From assembly GCA_002205965.3 (NCBI GenBank), contig NADL03000041.1, positions 1 to 64,000 on the forward strand: a stretch of DNA of 64,000 bases, written 5' to 3'. Shown piece by piece: positions 1 to 12,680 of this stretch. This DNA comes from Kappaphycus alvarezii. Lineage: Eukaryota > Rhodophyta > Florideophyceae > Gigartinales > Solieriaceae. Position 1 is the first letter of the stretch. Every line of letters starts with the position of its first letter. The translations under genes and the position numbers were made by a program. The notes below the pieces were generated by a model. The model worked only from the letters and a program-made list of their open reading frames with translations, ran no database searches and was not told the DNA's origin.

Positions 1-591
1 GCTGTCACACTACACCCCTTGGGGTACCATCCCCGGAAGAAGCGCCCCGCGCCCATAGCCGCTGTACAGCAGCATCCGAGATTCGAGTGATCAAGCATTT
101 TTAACCCTGCCTTCACCAGTTCTGTCTCGAGCAAACGTTCAACACGAAGGTTCAAATCAATCCCAACTACTGGAGCAAGTCAGCTGCATAAGTTATCCCT
201 GATTGCTGTAATGCGTACTTATTTAGTTATCCCTGTTGCTGTTAGATATTTGCTTTGATAAAGTGTTTGTGTGTTTCTCAAATTTGTATTCATTGTATGA
301 ATTGGCTCGATGGATGAATTGGCTTACAGAATAATTACACACCGTCAAAAAGTGCGTTTCTGAACAGTGAGCCAGCTGTCTACATTTCCCTTGATTACAG
401 AAATTCAATCACCAAATTGACATTGCCTGGACATCACTTTCTTACCGCCAATGAACATCGCCCTTGTCGCCGCTCAACTTTCTTTCTTAAATCACGCTCA
501 TATCAATCCATTGTATTGCCACCCCCCTGCTCGTCTCAACTCACCTCAACCTCCACACCTCTCCCCCTCCCGCCCCAACCCGCACTTCACC
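1..591. other. Upstream flank of ARF gene, no gene seen
   Basis: No convincing coding region. The short reverse ORF around 223-408 has no recognisable motif. The last 150 bases before the ARF start are pyrimidine-rich (C/T runs), as is also seen ahead of the RING and COX10 genes, and probably hold promoter and 5' UTR. Confidence 0.5.
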
Positions 592-1762
<1,171 letters not shown>

Positions 1763-3211
1763 CTACTCAGCCTCGTCCAAATTCTGCCCCGTACTACCCG
1801 CCAGCCCCATACTCGATATTTCCTCGTTTGCAGTATCACCGAGCACAACCTTGCTCAACTCTCCCTCTCCCTCTGCCCCTGCGTCGTTTTCAACCCCATT
1901 CTCCTCCCCCTCGTCCCTACCACTCCCATTCTCCTGTGGCATCTCGGCGGAATCAAGAGTGCCTCCAGAATCAAGAGCCACTGCTTGCTGCAACAATTTG
2001 CTCGGGTTCAATGCCTTTGCCTCTGTGGTTCCCACTGCCGTCGCCTCTGACGGGTTCTCCTCGGGCAGCATGGTCACGCCATGCTCGTGGTTTTCCAGAA
2101 TGATGGTCAAAATTTTGATCAGGTAGTCAATGCCCAACACGTATCCATCATCGCGTCGCCCCACGGATTGGACGGTATGCGCAAAATCGATCATGCGCAC
2201 ATCGACTCGCGGCGGCATGACGTCGTCCAAGGCACCCTCGTAGACCAACAACAGAGAGGATGAGTAGAAGAAAAACTGGCGCTGGGCGTCGAGATGAACT
2301 CTGAGTTTTCGAACCTTTTCCAACATCAAACGGACACAATCGGCCCTTACACGATGGTTGTCATGGAAGAACCAGGTAGCCCATGGGACGAGATCTTTCT
2401 CGGTGAGAGTCCTGCCGAGGTATTTGTCATGATGTTTGAAAGCGCCTTTATGGGCAAAAGGCAAATGAGCGTCCCGCTTAAAGGACTGCATGCCTGTGTA
2501 ACGGACGCCACACTTGGCGCTAGTCGTGCTCTTTGCCTTCCAGATATGGCGCTGACGTTTCGCCTCTGAGGCGTCATCGTCATAATGACGTGTGCCAATT
2601 TTGCAGTCCATGACACACGGAAAGACAAAGGCACGGTTGATGTCCTCCAGGGCGATGCATGGACGGGGCGACGGTTGGGTTGGTGGTGTTTTGAAGACGT
2701 GTGACCATGCGAGCGGCCCACGGAGAGATGCAAGTTGAGGATTGGTTGGAGCCGTCTATGGTGCGCCAGAGGAGAGGGGATTTAGGGAGTTTTGCGAGGG
2801 CGGGTGGGTTGGAGGAGGACTCAAAGTGGGATGTGGGGGAATTAGCGGCGGGTGTGTGAGTAGCGGAATTGTTTTTAGCGGGTTGAGTGTGGTTGTCCGG
2901 TGGTGTAAGCGGAGGTAAGTTTTGTGTGGATACCGGATGAGTTAAGGATTGTGGTGTAGTGTGAGGCGCGGGGGGTGGTCGAGGGTGAGTCGTGGAAATT
3001 CTGCCTCGCCGTGGAAGGTTGGGGTGACTTGACGAATCCAGCGTAAGGAGTCGGGAAGGAGATGGGAGTGAATGTATTGATAAAAATCGAGCTCCTTTCT
3101 ACTTGAGGGCTTGATTACTTTGCCATGAGGGGCGACAGCAAGGAGGCCATGGCCACCGACCTGATGGGGATACGGTTGGGCTGGCTGGGGTGAATGGGGT
3201 TCATCAGCCAT
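1763..3211 (-). CDS. Inositol polyphosphate kinase (IPK/IP6K family)
   Basis: Kinase phosphorylating inositol polyphosphates, giving higher inositol phosphates or pyrophosphates. Reading leftward from ATG 3211, the N-terminus has QVGGHG then KVIKP and ELDFYQ, the usual IPK N-lobe. The centre (about 2577-2623) has the family signature PxxxDxKxG as PCVMDCKIG. Further on come GVRYTGMQ, the SSLL motif as SSSLLLVYEG, and the metal-binding IDFAHT followed by GYVLGIDYLIKIL. An acidic Ser/Glu-rich tail ends at 1763. Two frame changes are needed: one near 2942-2960 just before a TAA, and one at a G4 run (2665-2668) just before PCIALEDINRAF. About 480 residues in all. It is divergent with the RING gene. 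IP6K versus IPMK substrate preference cannot be read from the sequence. Confidence 0.9.
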
Positions 3212-4016
3212 TGGAGGGAGGTCCGGAACGAGGACGGTGAGTCATGTAATGACGGGAGAGGAGAGGAGTGAAGGTTATGTTGATGAAAACGCAAGTCGAT
3301 CTAGGATGGGTTGGGGTGTGAGAATGAAATTGGGAGAGGAATGTGAAGTTTCAAGGGGAGGAGGAGGGAAGGAAGGAGGGAGGATTAGAAAGGAGCGGAA
3401 GCAAAAGCGGAAGCGAAAGCAGTTGGTTGGTCTCAAGTAGGTATTGTCGTGAGTAGGGGAGATGTAGCAGGGAGAAGGGGTGTGGGGAGGATGGGGAAAA
3501 GGTGTTGACGTGCAGTTGAGGATATGATAATGTTGGGAGAAGAGGATTGTTGATGGGAAGAGGCGAGGAGAGGCGGAAGGGAGGAGGAAGGAGAAGGGGG
3601 ATGAACGATAGATGCTGGGTGAAGAAAGGATAGTTGAAGTTTGAAGCTTGAAACTTGTAGCTTGTACAAAACAGGGTCTAATGTTCAACGGCGGGTAGAC
3701 TGCCGGAAAATATATCGGTGCCGTGGATTATTCAGGGGCCCGATTGGTAAGGATAAAGATTCGTTCGATATGTACAGTATCGTGTGACAAGGGCCTCTAC
3801 ACCCGCCCGTCCCTATCCACCAACCAATCCCCAACTGTAATTCCCACGGCTTGCCGAAAAGGAATCTACTCCTTCTTCCTTACACTAATCCCATGCATTA
3901 CAGTAACATACCCTGCATCTTGAGAGGCAGCGTATGTTACTGGCACAACTGCAAAGTACCCGCACCAGTCCCAACCCTACCCATTCGCATTCATCAACAC
4001 CACTCCAAACCCTACC
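3212..4016. other. Divergent intergenic region with short repeats
   Basis: Shared upstream region of the minus-strand kinase and the plus-strand RING gene, so a likely bidirectional promoter. It is strongly purine-rich on the plus strand from 3340 to 3610. It holds simple imperfect repeats: 'gcggaagc/gaaagc' units at about 3395-3420 and 'agttt/gcttgaa/acttgtagctt' units at about 3625-3665. A tacagtat motif is at about 3772. No gene seen. Confidence 0.5.
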
Positions 4017-4386
4017 ATGTCCACCCAAACCCCGCCCTCCTCAACGCCATCTCCACAGCCAAGACCCTCTCAAACCTTCTCACCTGCCCCGCCTGTAACC
4101 ATCCCTTCCACCACAACCGTCCCTACCGCTCCACCACCTGCGACCATTCCTTTTGTTCCCGTTGCGCCGCACTTGCCCGAGGCACACCCCCCCCAACCTC
4201 CCGTCCTCACCCACCCACCATTCCCCAAAGCCAGGCCTCTGCCCAGTCCCCACATGCCGCCTCCCCATTCGCCCCAATGAAATCGTAGAGGATGTCGGCC
4301 TCACACCCATCCTCGACGCCGCCGCAAAGCTCGCCCACTGGGCCCACCACTCGTCAACCACAACCTCTTCCATGGCCGCCCATTAG
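4017..4386 (+). CDS. RING finger protein, BRCA1/BARD1-like spacing
   Basis: Probable E3 ubiquitin ligase domain. From ATG 4017 the frame must shift within about 20 bases to reach ALLNAISTAKTLSNLLTCPAC. The zinc ligands are then CPAC, CDHSFC, SRC, and finally CPVPTC. The helix before the first Cys pair and the segment after the last pair (VGLTPILDAAAKLAHW) recall the N-terminal RING dimers of BRCA1/BARD1. The last Cys pair is spaced C-x4-C rather than C-x2-C. A second frame change falls at a C8 run (4187-4194) between the two zinc halves. The frame then stops after SMAAH at 4386; the protein may continue in another exon. The RING is clear; its partner and function are unknown. Confidence 0.6.
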
Positions 4387-4744
4387 CTCGTTTCCCGCCT
4401 AGCGCAAACCCGCCCAACCTTCCTGCACTACTTTCGCATCGTCATCGTCACACACGTGTATGTTTCCTGCTTTGTACACGAAGGACACGTGTACACACGC
4501 ACCGCATACTGTACATACACAAGCCCAACTCGATCTAACTCGTGCATTCTTTACAGTCCCAAGGCGCCAATTGAATTTTATTTAAAATTCCCCCCTCAAC
4601 TCTGCAACGCAAGTGCACCCACCCACCATTCAAGTTGCCATCCACACTGCTCCTCCCACACCTCGTCGATGTCCCCTTCAATCGACCGTCTCCCCGATCC
4701 CACATCCCCTCCCCCCCCCCCCCCAACACCCAAACACCCAAATC
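4387..4744. other. Intergenic, promoter side of COX10
   Basis: Holds a tactgtaca motif at about 4507 and a C14 homopolymer (4711-4724) just ahead of the COX10 start. The homopolymer is a likely site of read error. No gene seen. Confidence 0.45.
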
Positions 4745-5808
4745 ATGTCTCTCGCAACAACCCCATCCCCGCTCTCCAAACCAGCACAACTCATGCGCGA
4801 CCTGCTCAAACTCTCCAAGCACCGACTCTCCCTCCTCGTCGCCCTCACCGCCTCCACGGCTACACCCTCCGTCACGACTTTACCGCCCCCCCACAACCCA
4901 CCACCACCCCTTCCTTCCCACGCAACTCTCCGCCGTCACCCTAGGCACCTTTCTTTCCGCAGCCTCTGCAAATACACTCAATCAAATGTACGAGCTGCAT
5001 TCCGATGCACGCATGACCGCACTCGGTTTACGACCATTGCCTACCGGAAGGGTCGGTCTTGCCCAGGCTGGCTTGTTTGCGCTGGTGACTGGAGTTTCAG
5101 GCGTCGTGTTGTTGGAAAGAGAAACAATCCCGTGGCTGCGGGGTTGGCTGCGGCGAATGTGGCATTGTATGCCGCGTTTATACCCCGTTGAAGAGGGTGT
5201 CCAGTGTCAATACTTGGGTTGGGCGGTGGTCGGCGCCATTCCACCGTTTTGGGCTGGGCCGCTGCGAGTGGCGGCTGTTTGGGCGTGGAGAGGGAACTTG
5301 GCGCTTGGGCTTTGGGGGGTTGTTGTTTTTGTGGCAGATTCCCCATTTTCATGCTTTGGCTCTGGTCAGTAGGGCCGATTATCGCAGGGGGGGTTGAAGA
5401 TGCTGGCCGTCAGTGATCCCCAGAGGAATGCGTGGTGGGCGAGGGTTACGGCCGCAGGAATGGTACCTATTGGCTGGGCGTTTGTGGAGACTGGCGTTAC
5501 TAGTGGCGTGTTTGGATGGGAGATGGCTCTTTGGGGGGTGGTTGTGGAAGGGCGCCGGCCGTATGGTCGCCGAGCCGACCAGTGTCAAGGCCGCCAGGGG
5601 TTTGTTCAAGGCCAGCATCTTTCATTTGCCGATTACATTGGGCTTGCTGTTGGCGCATCGCGTTGATTATCGTAAGGATAGGGAGGTGGCGGATGCTTCG
5701 CGGGTGGGGAGAGTGAATCATCCGTGGGATTTGATGCTGCCCTTCCCTTTTTTACCAGTACCCTGGGTGTGCCAATGCTCATGGTGGAAGCGGACAAACG
5801 GTAGCTAG
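4745..5808 (+). CDS. COX10: Protoheme IX farnesyltransferase (haem O synthase), many frameshifts
   Basis: Inner mitochondrial membrane enzyme that adds a farnesyl group to haem B, giving haem O for cytochrome c oxidase. From ATG 4745 the segments in order are LSKHRLSLLVALTAS; GTFLSAASANTLNQMYE with SDARM and RPLPTGR (family NQ..E..D..M..T..RPL signature); AAGLAAANVALYAAFYTPLKR; NTWVG; AVVGAIPPFLGWAAASG; FLWQIPHFHALAL with DYRRGG; and a hydrophobic tail with SIFHLPITLGLLLAHR. These lie in three frames needing about nine frame changes, many at G/C runs, yet every family motif is intact and in order. It reads as the real gene with poor consensus, or a very recent pseudogene. Possible N-terminal targeting sequence not assessed. 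Confidence 0.85.
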
Positions 5809-5954
5809 CAGCAAGAGCGTTGCTTATTTACATTGACAAAAGTAAAGATCGTCAACTCAACGTTGAGAATAGGAATACAATTATGTACACATCACTCAGC
5901 TGGTACCGCAGCACAATTTGGGCAACCACATAATCCGCGTCCGCGTATAGGCGC

Positions 5955-7246
5955 TCAAATGGGCGCACTGTCCGGCACATTTGCCACTCCCTCCTCTACC
6001 CCGTCCCCGTCCCTTTGCCCGAACACCATGTCCGGCAGAGGAAAGGCGTCCCCGTTTTCCTTTCGTCGCGTCTCCTTTGCAGTAAGACTTGCTAAGAAAG
6101 CATCAGGCATCAACACATAAGCTTCGGGATCCTTGTCCACAGCCCTCCTAAACTTGCGCATCAAAGCCAACTCGCGTTTGAGGCGCTCCAAAGGTCCATC
6201 GGCAGCTTGCACTACGGGTTCAACTGCGTCACGTTGCACCTTTCGCTTTTCAGAGTCGACAGCACTGTCCGTTTCCTTCCGCTTTGTCCCGCTCTTGATT
6301 ATGGGTTGCACCTCGTCCACAACGGCCAGATCTTCCACGACGGTCAAATCCCTCGCTTCGGCGGCCGGCTGTGGGGGATCGGGTTCCTTCTCCATGGGGC
6401 TGGGGTGCGGTGGTGCGGTGTCGACTTCCATTGCGTCGGGGCGTTGTTCCGAAACAGGCTGTGGATCAGCGGTGGGTATGTGGTGCGGATCTTTGTCGGC
6501 AACTTCTTTGGTATCCTTGGCAGTATCCTCCATTGGTTCCTCGTCGGCTGTCCTCTTCAACTTGCTTCTCTGTGGTGACGTCTTCCGTGGTTCCAAGGTG
6601 ACGGTGACAGCTTCCTTGGGCGCTCCGCATCATCGGTTCCTTCGTCCTGCGAGGCACCGTTGGCAGCAGCATTTTGTTCTGCGCTCGGATCTTTAGTCTT
6701 TTCCCCACTATCCGTATCGACTTGAAGCGGCGGGGCCGTTTCATTACTTTGTTGAGGTTCTTTCTCGTCGAGATCTTCAACCTTTTTCGTCGACTGGAGC
6801 GCCTTGAGCGGGGGCTGAGTCTACGACTTGGGCAGGCTGTTCGACTTGTGCGGAATCATTGGTGGGCGTAGTAGGGTTTGCGAGGTCTGTCTTGTGGGTG
6901 TCGGCGGTGGTTTCCTTGTCGGGTGTGATTGGAATGGGTTGTGCGGCTGCGGGGCTGGGTCTTGCAAGGTAACGTCCCTCTCGGCTGTTTATCACGAGGT
7001 TCCGACGTCATGTTGTTGCCCATGTGGTTCGCCTCCATATGCTTGACACGGTCTTTTCTAGGCGAGGAAGCGTCCTCTGTGGCATCTCTTGCGGTCGGGG
7101 CGGGCATGGCGGTCTCCGTCGCTTGCAAACACTTGTATCGTCCCGATTTGTTGATCAAAGGATAATGATTTTTGAATATTTTTTCGGGAGTTCAAAGGCG
7201 GAAAATTTGAGCGATCTGGATGATCAACAATCGGTTCTTTGCCCAA
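5955..7246 (-). CDS. Charged, acidic, low-complexity protein of unknown function
   Basis: Not recognised. The clearest part is an open frame 6596-5955 rich in Glu, Asp, Lys and Pro. It contains a basic run SKLKR, a leucine-rich helix LERLKRELALMRKFRRAV, and a C-terminus ending DSAPI. The same composition continues upstream in other frames (about 6995-6780 and 7246-7058), so the protein probably extends further N-terminal across frame changes. The composition suggests a disordered nuclear protein, but that is inference. It may be the C-terminal half of one locus with the next minus-strand stretch (8270-7355). It is convergent with COX10, with 146 bp between stops. Confidence 0.5.
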
Positions 7247-7354
7247 TACTGATCCACCATAGCGTTCAAATTTCCCAAGTGGCCCACTTGCCCGCTTTTG
7301 GCAACCGCGTGCGTAGCGTCATCATCCTTCTGCCGGATCCACTTTTGGTAGGAT

Positions 7355-8270
7355 TCACACCATCGTCCTCGTCACCATCTTCAGACCCAAACCTTTGCGT
7401 CTGCGGTAATGGGTCGCCTCCATCCGCCGTTCCTCCATGTCAACCTCAACCTCACCATCAACATCCAGTGCAGGTCCCCTAAAACTCATATCCCATTCGC
7501 CCTCCCGGCTCTCTTTCCCAGTCACAACAGCCCTAGTGTCTGTGCCCTCCCCGGTCCCCACATGCACCATTTGCACTTTTGCGCAATCCCCTCCCGCGCC
7601 CGCCCCCGCGCCCGCCCCCGGCTCTACCTCTGCAACACTATCCTCATGCACATGACGGTCAAGCATCCTCACAGTATCCGCGTGTTGCGCAGTCCGTTCC
7701 TCCTCATCCCTCAGCAGATCACCCAACTGCAACACATCCACAGTGGGCATACCCGAACATCTCCGTCAACCTCCTCACCCACACCCAATTCGCCAGTATG
7801 ATCCCCACGCTCCAGCTTGTCTCTCGTAATAAACGAGGCCATTTTCCGTCCCACCCACGCTCGTAATACCCAGCACGTTTGGTACCGTGTCAACGTTTGT
7901 AAGCTTTCCCACGGGTTCCCCCCCCACCGGTCTGCAAACACGCGTAATGCACTTATTACCAAGGTGGCTTGAGGCGCCAGCCGTGATATGTCAGGTACCA
8001 CCAACACTGATACGGGGCTATCAAATATCCACACAAATTCTCAGTGGTTACGCCAAGGTTGTCCTCATCAGCATCAAGAAAATTCGCGGCCGCATGCGAC
8101 AGAATGGCAGATGCTGTGTACTGACCGTCGAATACTAGCAGTTGACGACGCGGAGACACCGGAGTTATCACCTGAAGATAACACGCGTTGAGAGTGGGCG
8201 GGCGTGGACTTGGTCTCAATGCTAGCGTGTAGTAACGTTCTAGCCAAGGGCGGACTCGGTCATGTGACAT
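7355..8270 (-). CDS. Possible OB-fold protein resembling RPA1 N-terminal domain
   Basis: From ATG 8270 the frame reads LQVITPVSPRRQLLVFDGQ, then a helix-rich stretch and NLCGYLIAPYQ. After a one-base shift at a C4 run it continues SPVSVLVVPDISRLA. The pattern (LQV, charged turn, LL.DG, hydrophobic strand, then VLVV.DI) resembles the N-terminal OB-fold of replication protein A large subunit, which binds partners of the DNA damage response. The next part (RVFADRWGGNPWESL) is not recognised. The final segment, 7750-7355, is acidic with a Gly-Ala dipeptide run (EPGAGAGAGAGG) encoded by a CCCGCG repeat at about 7590-7620. RMI1 was considered as an alternative. Weak call; the coding nature of the locus is more likely than the family. 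Confidence 0.3.
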
Positions 8271-9090
8271 GAGGGGGGGTTAAAAATAATTTTCTTTTTT
8301 TTTTTCGGAGGAAATCAAGGACACGAGGCAAGGTGGCGGGGGGTGAGGAGGCGGGGAGCCTGTCGGCGGGGCCAAGTGGCGTTTCGGAATTGCAGGGGGT
8401 TGGCGTTTGCGCGCCGTATTCAACTGGCTTGGCGCGTAAATGAAGAATGTTTAAATGGGTGCGCGGTGTCCGTTTAGGACTGGAAAATGGGATGGCAAAG
8501 GTTGCGCAAATCGCGCCAAAGTTTTGTGGTCGGTTTGGAGAACAGGGGCCGAGTTGGCTTTGGTACAGTACCGGACTGTACTGTACAGTACTGTATCACA
8601 GTGCTGTCCAATATTATGGAGATTGATGAATATCATTGGGGTATTCTGGTAGGTTATGAGTAGTGTAGGGTGGAGGAAATAAATAAAACTACGCCATTGG
8701 AAGTCTCCATTTGAAGCTACTAACGGTGTGATCAAAGCAGACCGTTCGGTGAACATCGTGATAGAAGGCCGTTGTGGTCGACCCGCAAGGCAAGAAGCGC
8801 CCACTCCGCTTGATCCTGCCTTCTGTTTACCCTCGTGGCAATTCGATTTGTCATTTGTGCTGCACTAGCTCACTTTCATTGACACAAGAAAAGAAAGCAC
8901 CCGGTCTCCCGTGAATAACATTATCCACCGAAATTTAGGTAATTCCACTCACCCACACAACAGATCATCTTAGCAACTTCACAAACGCCTGCGATGTGAC
9001 CGCTGATGCCGCTGTCGCTGCCACACCCTGACCAACGGTTCCAATAACACCCAAAAAACAATCGCATCGAGCCCCCGCACAACTCAACCC
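8271..9090. other. Intergenic with GTACTGTACAGTAC repeats
   Basis: Contains a poly-T/A tract near 8285-8305 and a cluster of GTAC/CTGTA palindromic units at 8561-8609. The rest shows no gene. It is likely the promoter side of the minus-strand gene starting at 8270. Confidence 0.5.
8578..8591. repeat. Perfect 14-bp palindrome GTACTGTACAGTAC within a repeat cluster
   Basis: GTACTGTACAGTAC is its own reverse complement. It sits inside a run of tacagtac/ctgta units (8561-8609). The same kind of run occurs at 60519-60566 upstream of the SSF1 gene. Confidence 0.7.
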
Positions 9091-10990
9091 ACTGCAATGG
9101 AGTGCTCTCGAGTCTCAAACAATCACCGCCCTGTCCGAACGCGCACACCAGCTTTGCACGTACCGTCCTCTCGCACACCCCGTCACTACCAATGCCCAAC
9201 GTTCGTGCCAAGCTCAAGCGCTCTGCACCGACGTCTGCTACCGGAAAGTCATGCCTTCATTACGCAACCTTACCGTGCCAGTCGTCAACGACCTGCGCAC
9301 TCTACAAGCGCTCCAACAGCTTCATCCCCTTGTCCTTGACCTGTCATCCTCCTCCTTCCCTTCAGCCTGCCATCCTCCCCCGCCCCGCATCGCGAGGCCG
9401 CTGTCCCTTGTGCAGTGTGGAGGATCTTACGCGACTCCGCTGTGCAGGGCCTGACCGTACTTTCCTGCCCTGGTTTCACGTGCTCGTGTAGACCTCTTTT
9501 AGCCCTGTGGCAGGTGTCACGGGGCTCTCGGCGCACACCCAGCGTTTGTCTCTCGCGATCTTCTTGATTCCGTCCTTCCTCTCATTGCTGCCGCCACGCT
9601 CCTACCACTCCAACTCCGATCGGAGAAAAAGCGATCCATCGCCGTTGGCTCGGTGCCCTACATCGTGACAAAGGATTTTCGTACCGCCGCCATCGGCGAT
9701 ACGCGCGACGTCATTGCCCGTTCTGACTTGCGGATGGCGTCGATGCTGGCATGGATGCCATTGTCCGTGATACACGCTCCCTCCCCTGACCGTCTCCCAA
9801 GTTGCTGACGTTGTAGTCGTGCTGGTTTATGCGCACAATGCCTTCAACTGTGTCAACTGCCAGTCTATGATCGAGCTCTTTTCAGCCCGGGCGATGCCCC
9901 TGGCCGCATCATCAAAATGCTCGACGGCCGTTCTCAAACACCCTTTCTAGTCTTTAACCGGCAGCACACCTTGATCTGTAGTTCTATGGTATCTAACAAG
10001 GGGACATAGCCAGTACGTTGCTCTTCTCCCTTACAATCCATCCCATCGTCCCCTGGATCACCGAGAGCACACGCATCCTCTTCAATCAGCTGTTTGCTGA
10101 TGGCGGAAATCTCATTGGGACGCCTGATGGTCTTCGAACTGCGCCTCGGCTGATCCGGACCATGGCCCCGCCGTTGGCCGGTACCTAAACCTGCGCAAAA
10201 CGCGTAATTACTGGCCTTCCATTTCCTCCCACCGTCGCTCTTCCTCCTTTGTGAAATCCTCCTCGATGAATGCACAGACCACGACTGCCAACTTCTTGGA
10301 GCGGCACTCGATGATTAGCATTTCACCGCAACCTTCCTTCGATCCAAACTCGAGGCTTGGCGGAGCATCCTCTGCCTGCTGCACGGTGTCCGTGACCCAC
10401 GTGCAAGTTTGTTATGCACCGGCTGTGCGCCTCCGCCTGTCTCATAACCCACGCCTTTGCCCTCTCAGACCCAAAAAACTCTCATCAAGATGCTCATCTA
10501 CTCGACGACCGACACGAGTTTTCGGCCCCCCTTCTCCTCCCCAGCGACGAACCACGGAATGTAGTCGTCCTGCTTCAGCCACCGGCCCCGCCTACCGACA
10601 CCGCCTCCAGCACCCTGGCATGCGCTATAACAGTCGCTTCTAATTTCAAATCTACTTCCTGCACCAAGGCTACCCAAGTTGTTGGAGGAGCTCCCGAGAT
10701 CGCCTACCGTAGCAAGATTCATGATATCGACCGCCAATTGGCCCTTCGAGCCTTCAATGTCCCCGACTGTCCCTACCCGCCCCGAGCTTCTCCTTTCTGC
10801 CAATCGTATTCGGGTCTTTCGGCGCCCCTTCCAATGAAGCATCTTGCTTTATTGCTGATTTCATCCCGAACGTTGCCAGCTACTTCTTCATCGGTACCGG
10901 AACCGCTCCCCATAGGATCCATACCTGTCTCAGGTCTTTCATTTGGCCATCCATAGCTACTGCTGTACAGTCTTGGGCTCCATCGCACGA
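9091..10990 (+). pseudogene. Non-LTR (LINE-like) reverse transcriptase remnant
   Basis: Degenerate retrotransposon polymerase. The diagnostic stretch is 9800-10170: a strand ending in HNAFN followed by a helix (the RT D..NAFN region), then QGD..STLLFSLTIHPIVPWI (QGDP..LLF.L.IHP motif), then QLFADGGNLIGTPDGL, which is the catalytic (Y/F)ADD box with the second Asp changed to Gly. In-frame stops and at least three frame changes are present, so it is dead. Flanking parts at 9100-9600 and 10400-10950 have the composition expected of the same element but no firm motif. A related C-terminal fragment lies on the other strand at 11640-12680. Confidence 0.7.
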
Positions 10991-11639
10991 TGCTGTCACG
11001 TCCTACCCAGTTAGGAACTATCTGCATGGGACATAGCAGAAACTAACCGCATGGTCAATGCAATCGGTGCGCTGAAAATACCCTATGAAAAAAGATTGAC
11101 AGAACACCTCACGTCACCCTGTTCGCGAGCAAGAGGGCGGCTGGAAGGGGAAAACTGGGACCTTTTCCTAGAGATTAAGATGTTTTGCTACATAGACTCA
11201 CACCGTAAAGGACTCAACGGATGCCTACTCCAGCAAAGAGCAACAGTTTTCCGTTCCTTGAGCTTTTCTAGCTTGCGTCTGATTGATATCTTTGGTTCAA
11301 TCTGTGTCTGTACGGTACACTGACTGGTCCAGTTCTTCGGCTAAGAAGTATCCGGATGTGCCATATCGCACACGTCCAGTGGGTGGGGACGAATGGACAT
11401 AGCCGTAAGACGACCACATAAAACTGCTGAGGCGCTGGAAGGTGCGCTCACGGATCACACTTTCGGAAGTGTGGAGCTATGCGAGGGTGAATTCATTCAT
11501 TAGTTGGGGAGTAGCGGGGGCAGGTGCGCCCACGGAGTCGACGGCGATAGGGTTGAAGTCGAGCACAGGGTCCCGGAGTGGGCCGTCAAACGGGGCATCA
11601 AGCTGACATTTGAGCTTTTGTTCCATGTCCCTGGGCTTA
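10991..11639. other. No gene seen
   Basis: Between two retroelement remnants of opposite orientation. Open frames are short and without motifs. Probably further decayed element sequence. Confidence 0.4.
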
Positions 11640-12680
11640 TGTCAGTGGGCTAGGCCGACGGGGCCGCTGGCAGTCTGGGTTACCTTTGCAGTGACGGTGG
11701 CCTTGAATAGCGATACCACCGCGGTATCGAAACTGGTGGGGCCGGACGGATCAGTGGTTGGGGGGTAGAAGGGTGGAGTAGTATGTCGCGTAGGGATGTG
11801 TGGCGGTGAATGCGCCAGAAGCCGGATGGGCCAAGGTCGGCAGCATAGTTACCAAGGTCGTCCATCCAGTGGGTGCGGTAGAGATAAAGAAGCGGTAACG
11901 ACTCCGAGAAAACGGGAGTCCCAGGTGTCGACGGTGCATGACGGCCCATTTCGCGTTGGAGATCACCTCTACCGTGGAGGGGTTAGCGGCAAGGAAGGCA
12001 GCTGCGGGGCTATGCCGGAAGATGAGGCTATGGATGCAACGCCTGAATTCGGGAGCGCTGCAGTGCGTCGGGTTGGCGTCGACGCTCAAGCACTGTCGTG
12101 CAAGTGCTCCTTAGCCATGGCTGCACCCTGCTAAGCAGCTTTGGGCTCTGATGGGAATGCAGCACAAACATTCAGGATGGAAGGGGTCAACGCAGAGCTG
12201 GGGCGAATGGCCAGGGACGTTTGTCGGCAGGGTTCGTAGTGGCGACTGGGCCTGTCCAAGCAGGAAGGACTGTTCCCCATGAAAGCGGATTTGGAGGAGT
12301 CCAAAAAAGGTGAGGGACCGTATCTGACGCCAACCTTTCGCGGGCGATGGAAGCCTGAATTATGCTCTTGGCGGCGGCGCCCAGGGGTGACGAGTGGGTC
12401 AGAGAGAAACCGTTGTCCCCCAGCTGGAAGGGGAGGGATGCTTGATTCCAGGCGGCGTCGGCGAGGCAATCGTGTACAGCGTCTGATATGAAGACTTCTG
12501 AAGAGCGTCGTAGGCATCCGCGGCGGAAAGGGTATGGCGGAGGTCGGCGAGCTTGAAGCCATGAGTCAGTGAGCAGGCGGATGGAGCATGTCATGTGCTT
12601 GTAGAAGCAGGTGCCGGGGTCGCGGCGTTGTGGAGAGAGGGCGAGGTTGCGAGTGCAGGCCTCGGTCATGTTCACGGGAA
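11640..12680 (-). pseudogene. LINE-like retrotransposon C-terminal domain, degraded
   Basis: Reading leftward, one frame has AWNQASLPFQLGDNGFSL, matching the post-RT A.LP...GG.GL motif. The next has FLAANPSTVEVISNAKW and then RRHLGLPF, and another frame has DDLGNYAADL followed by RIHRHTSLRDILL. The last matches the C-terminal D..G.HA..C...RH..LRD zinc-like motif of these elements. It needs several frame changes. No upstream RT in the same orientation is seen. A second copy of this C-terminal domain lies at 48148-48946. Confidence 0.65.

Noticed and set aside
4745..5808. Programmed ribosomal frameshifting in COX10
   Set aside because: Nine changes at varied sites, and comparable lesions in unrelated genes, make a translational mechanism implausible.
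5955..6696. Plus-strand ORFs at 6133-6696 and 6207-6578
   Set aside because: Mirror frames of the acidic minus-strand ORF; Ser/Gly/Cys-rich with no motif.
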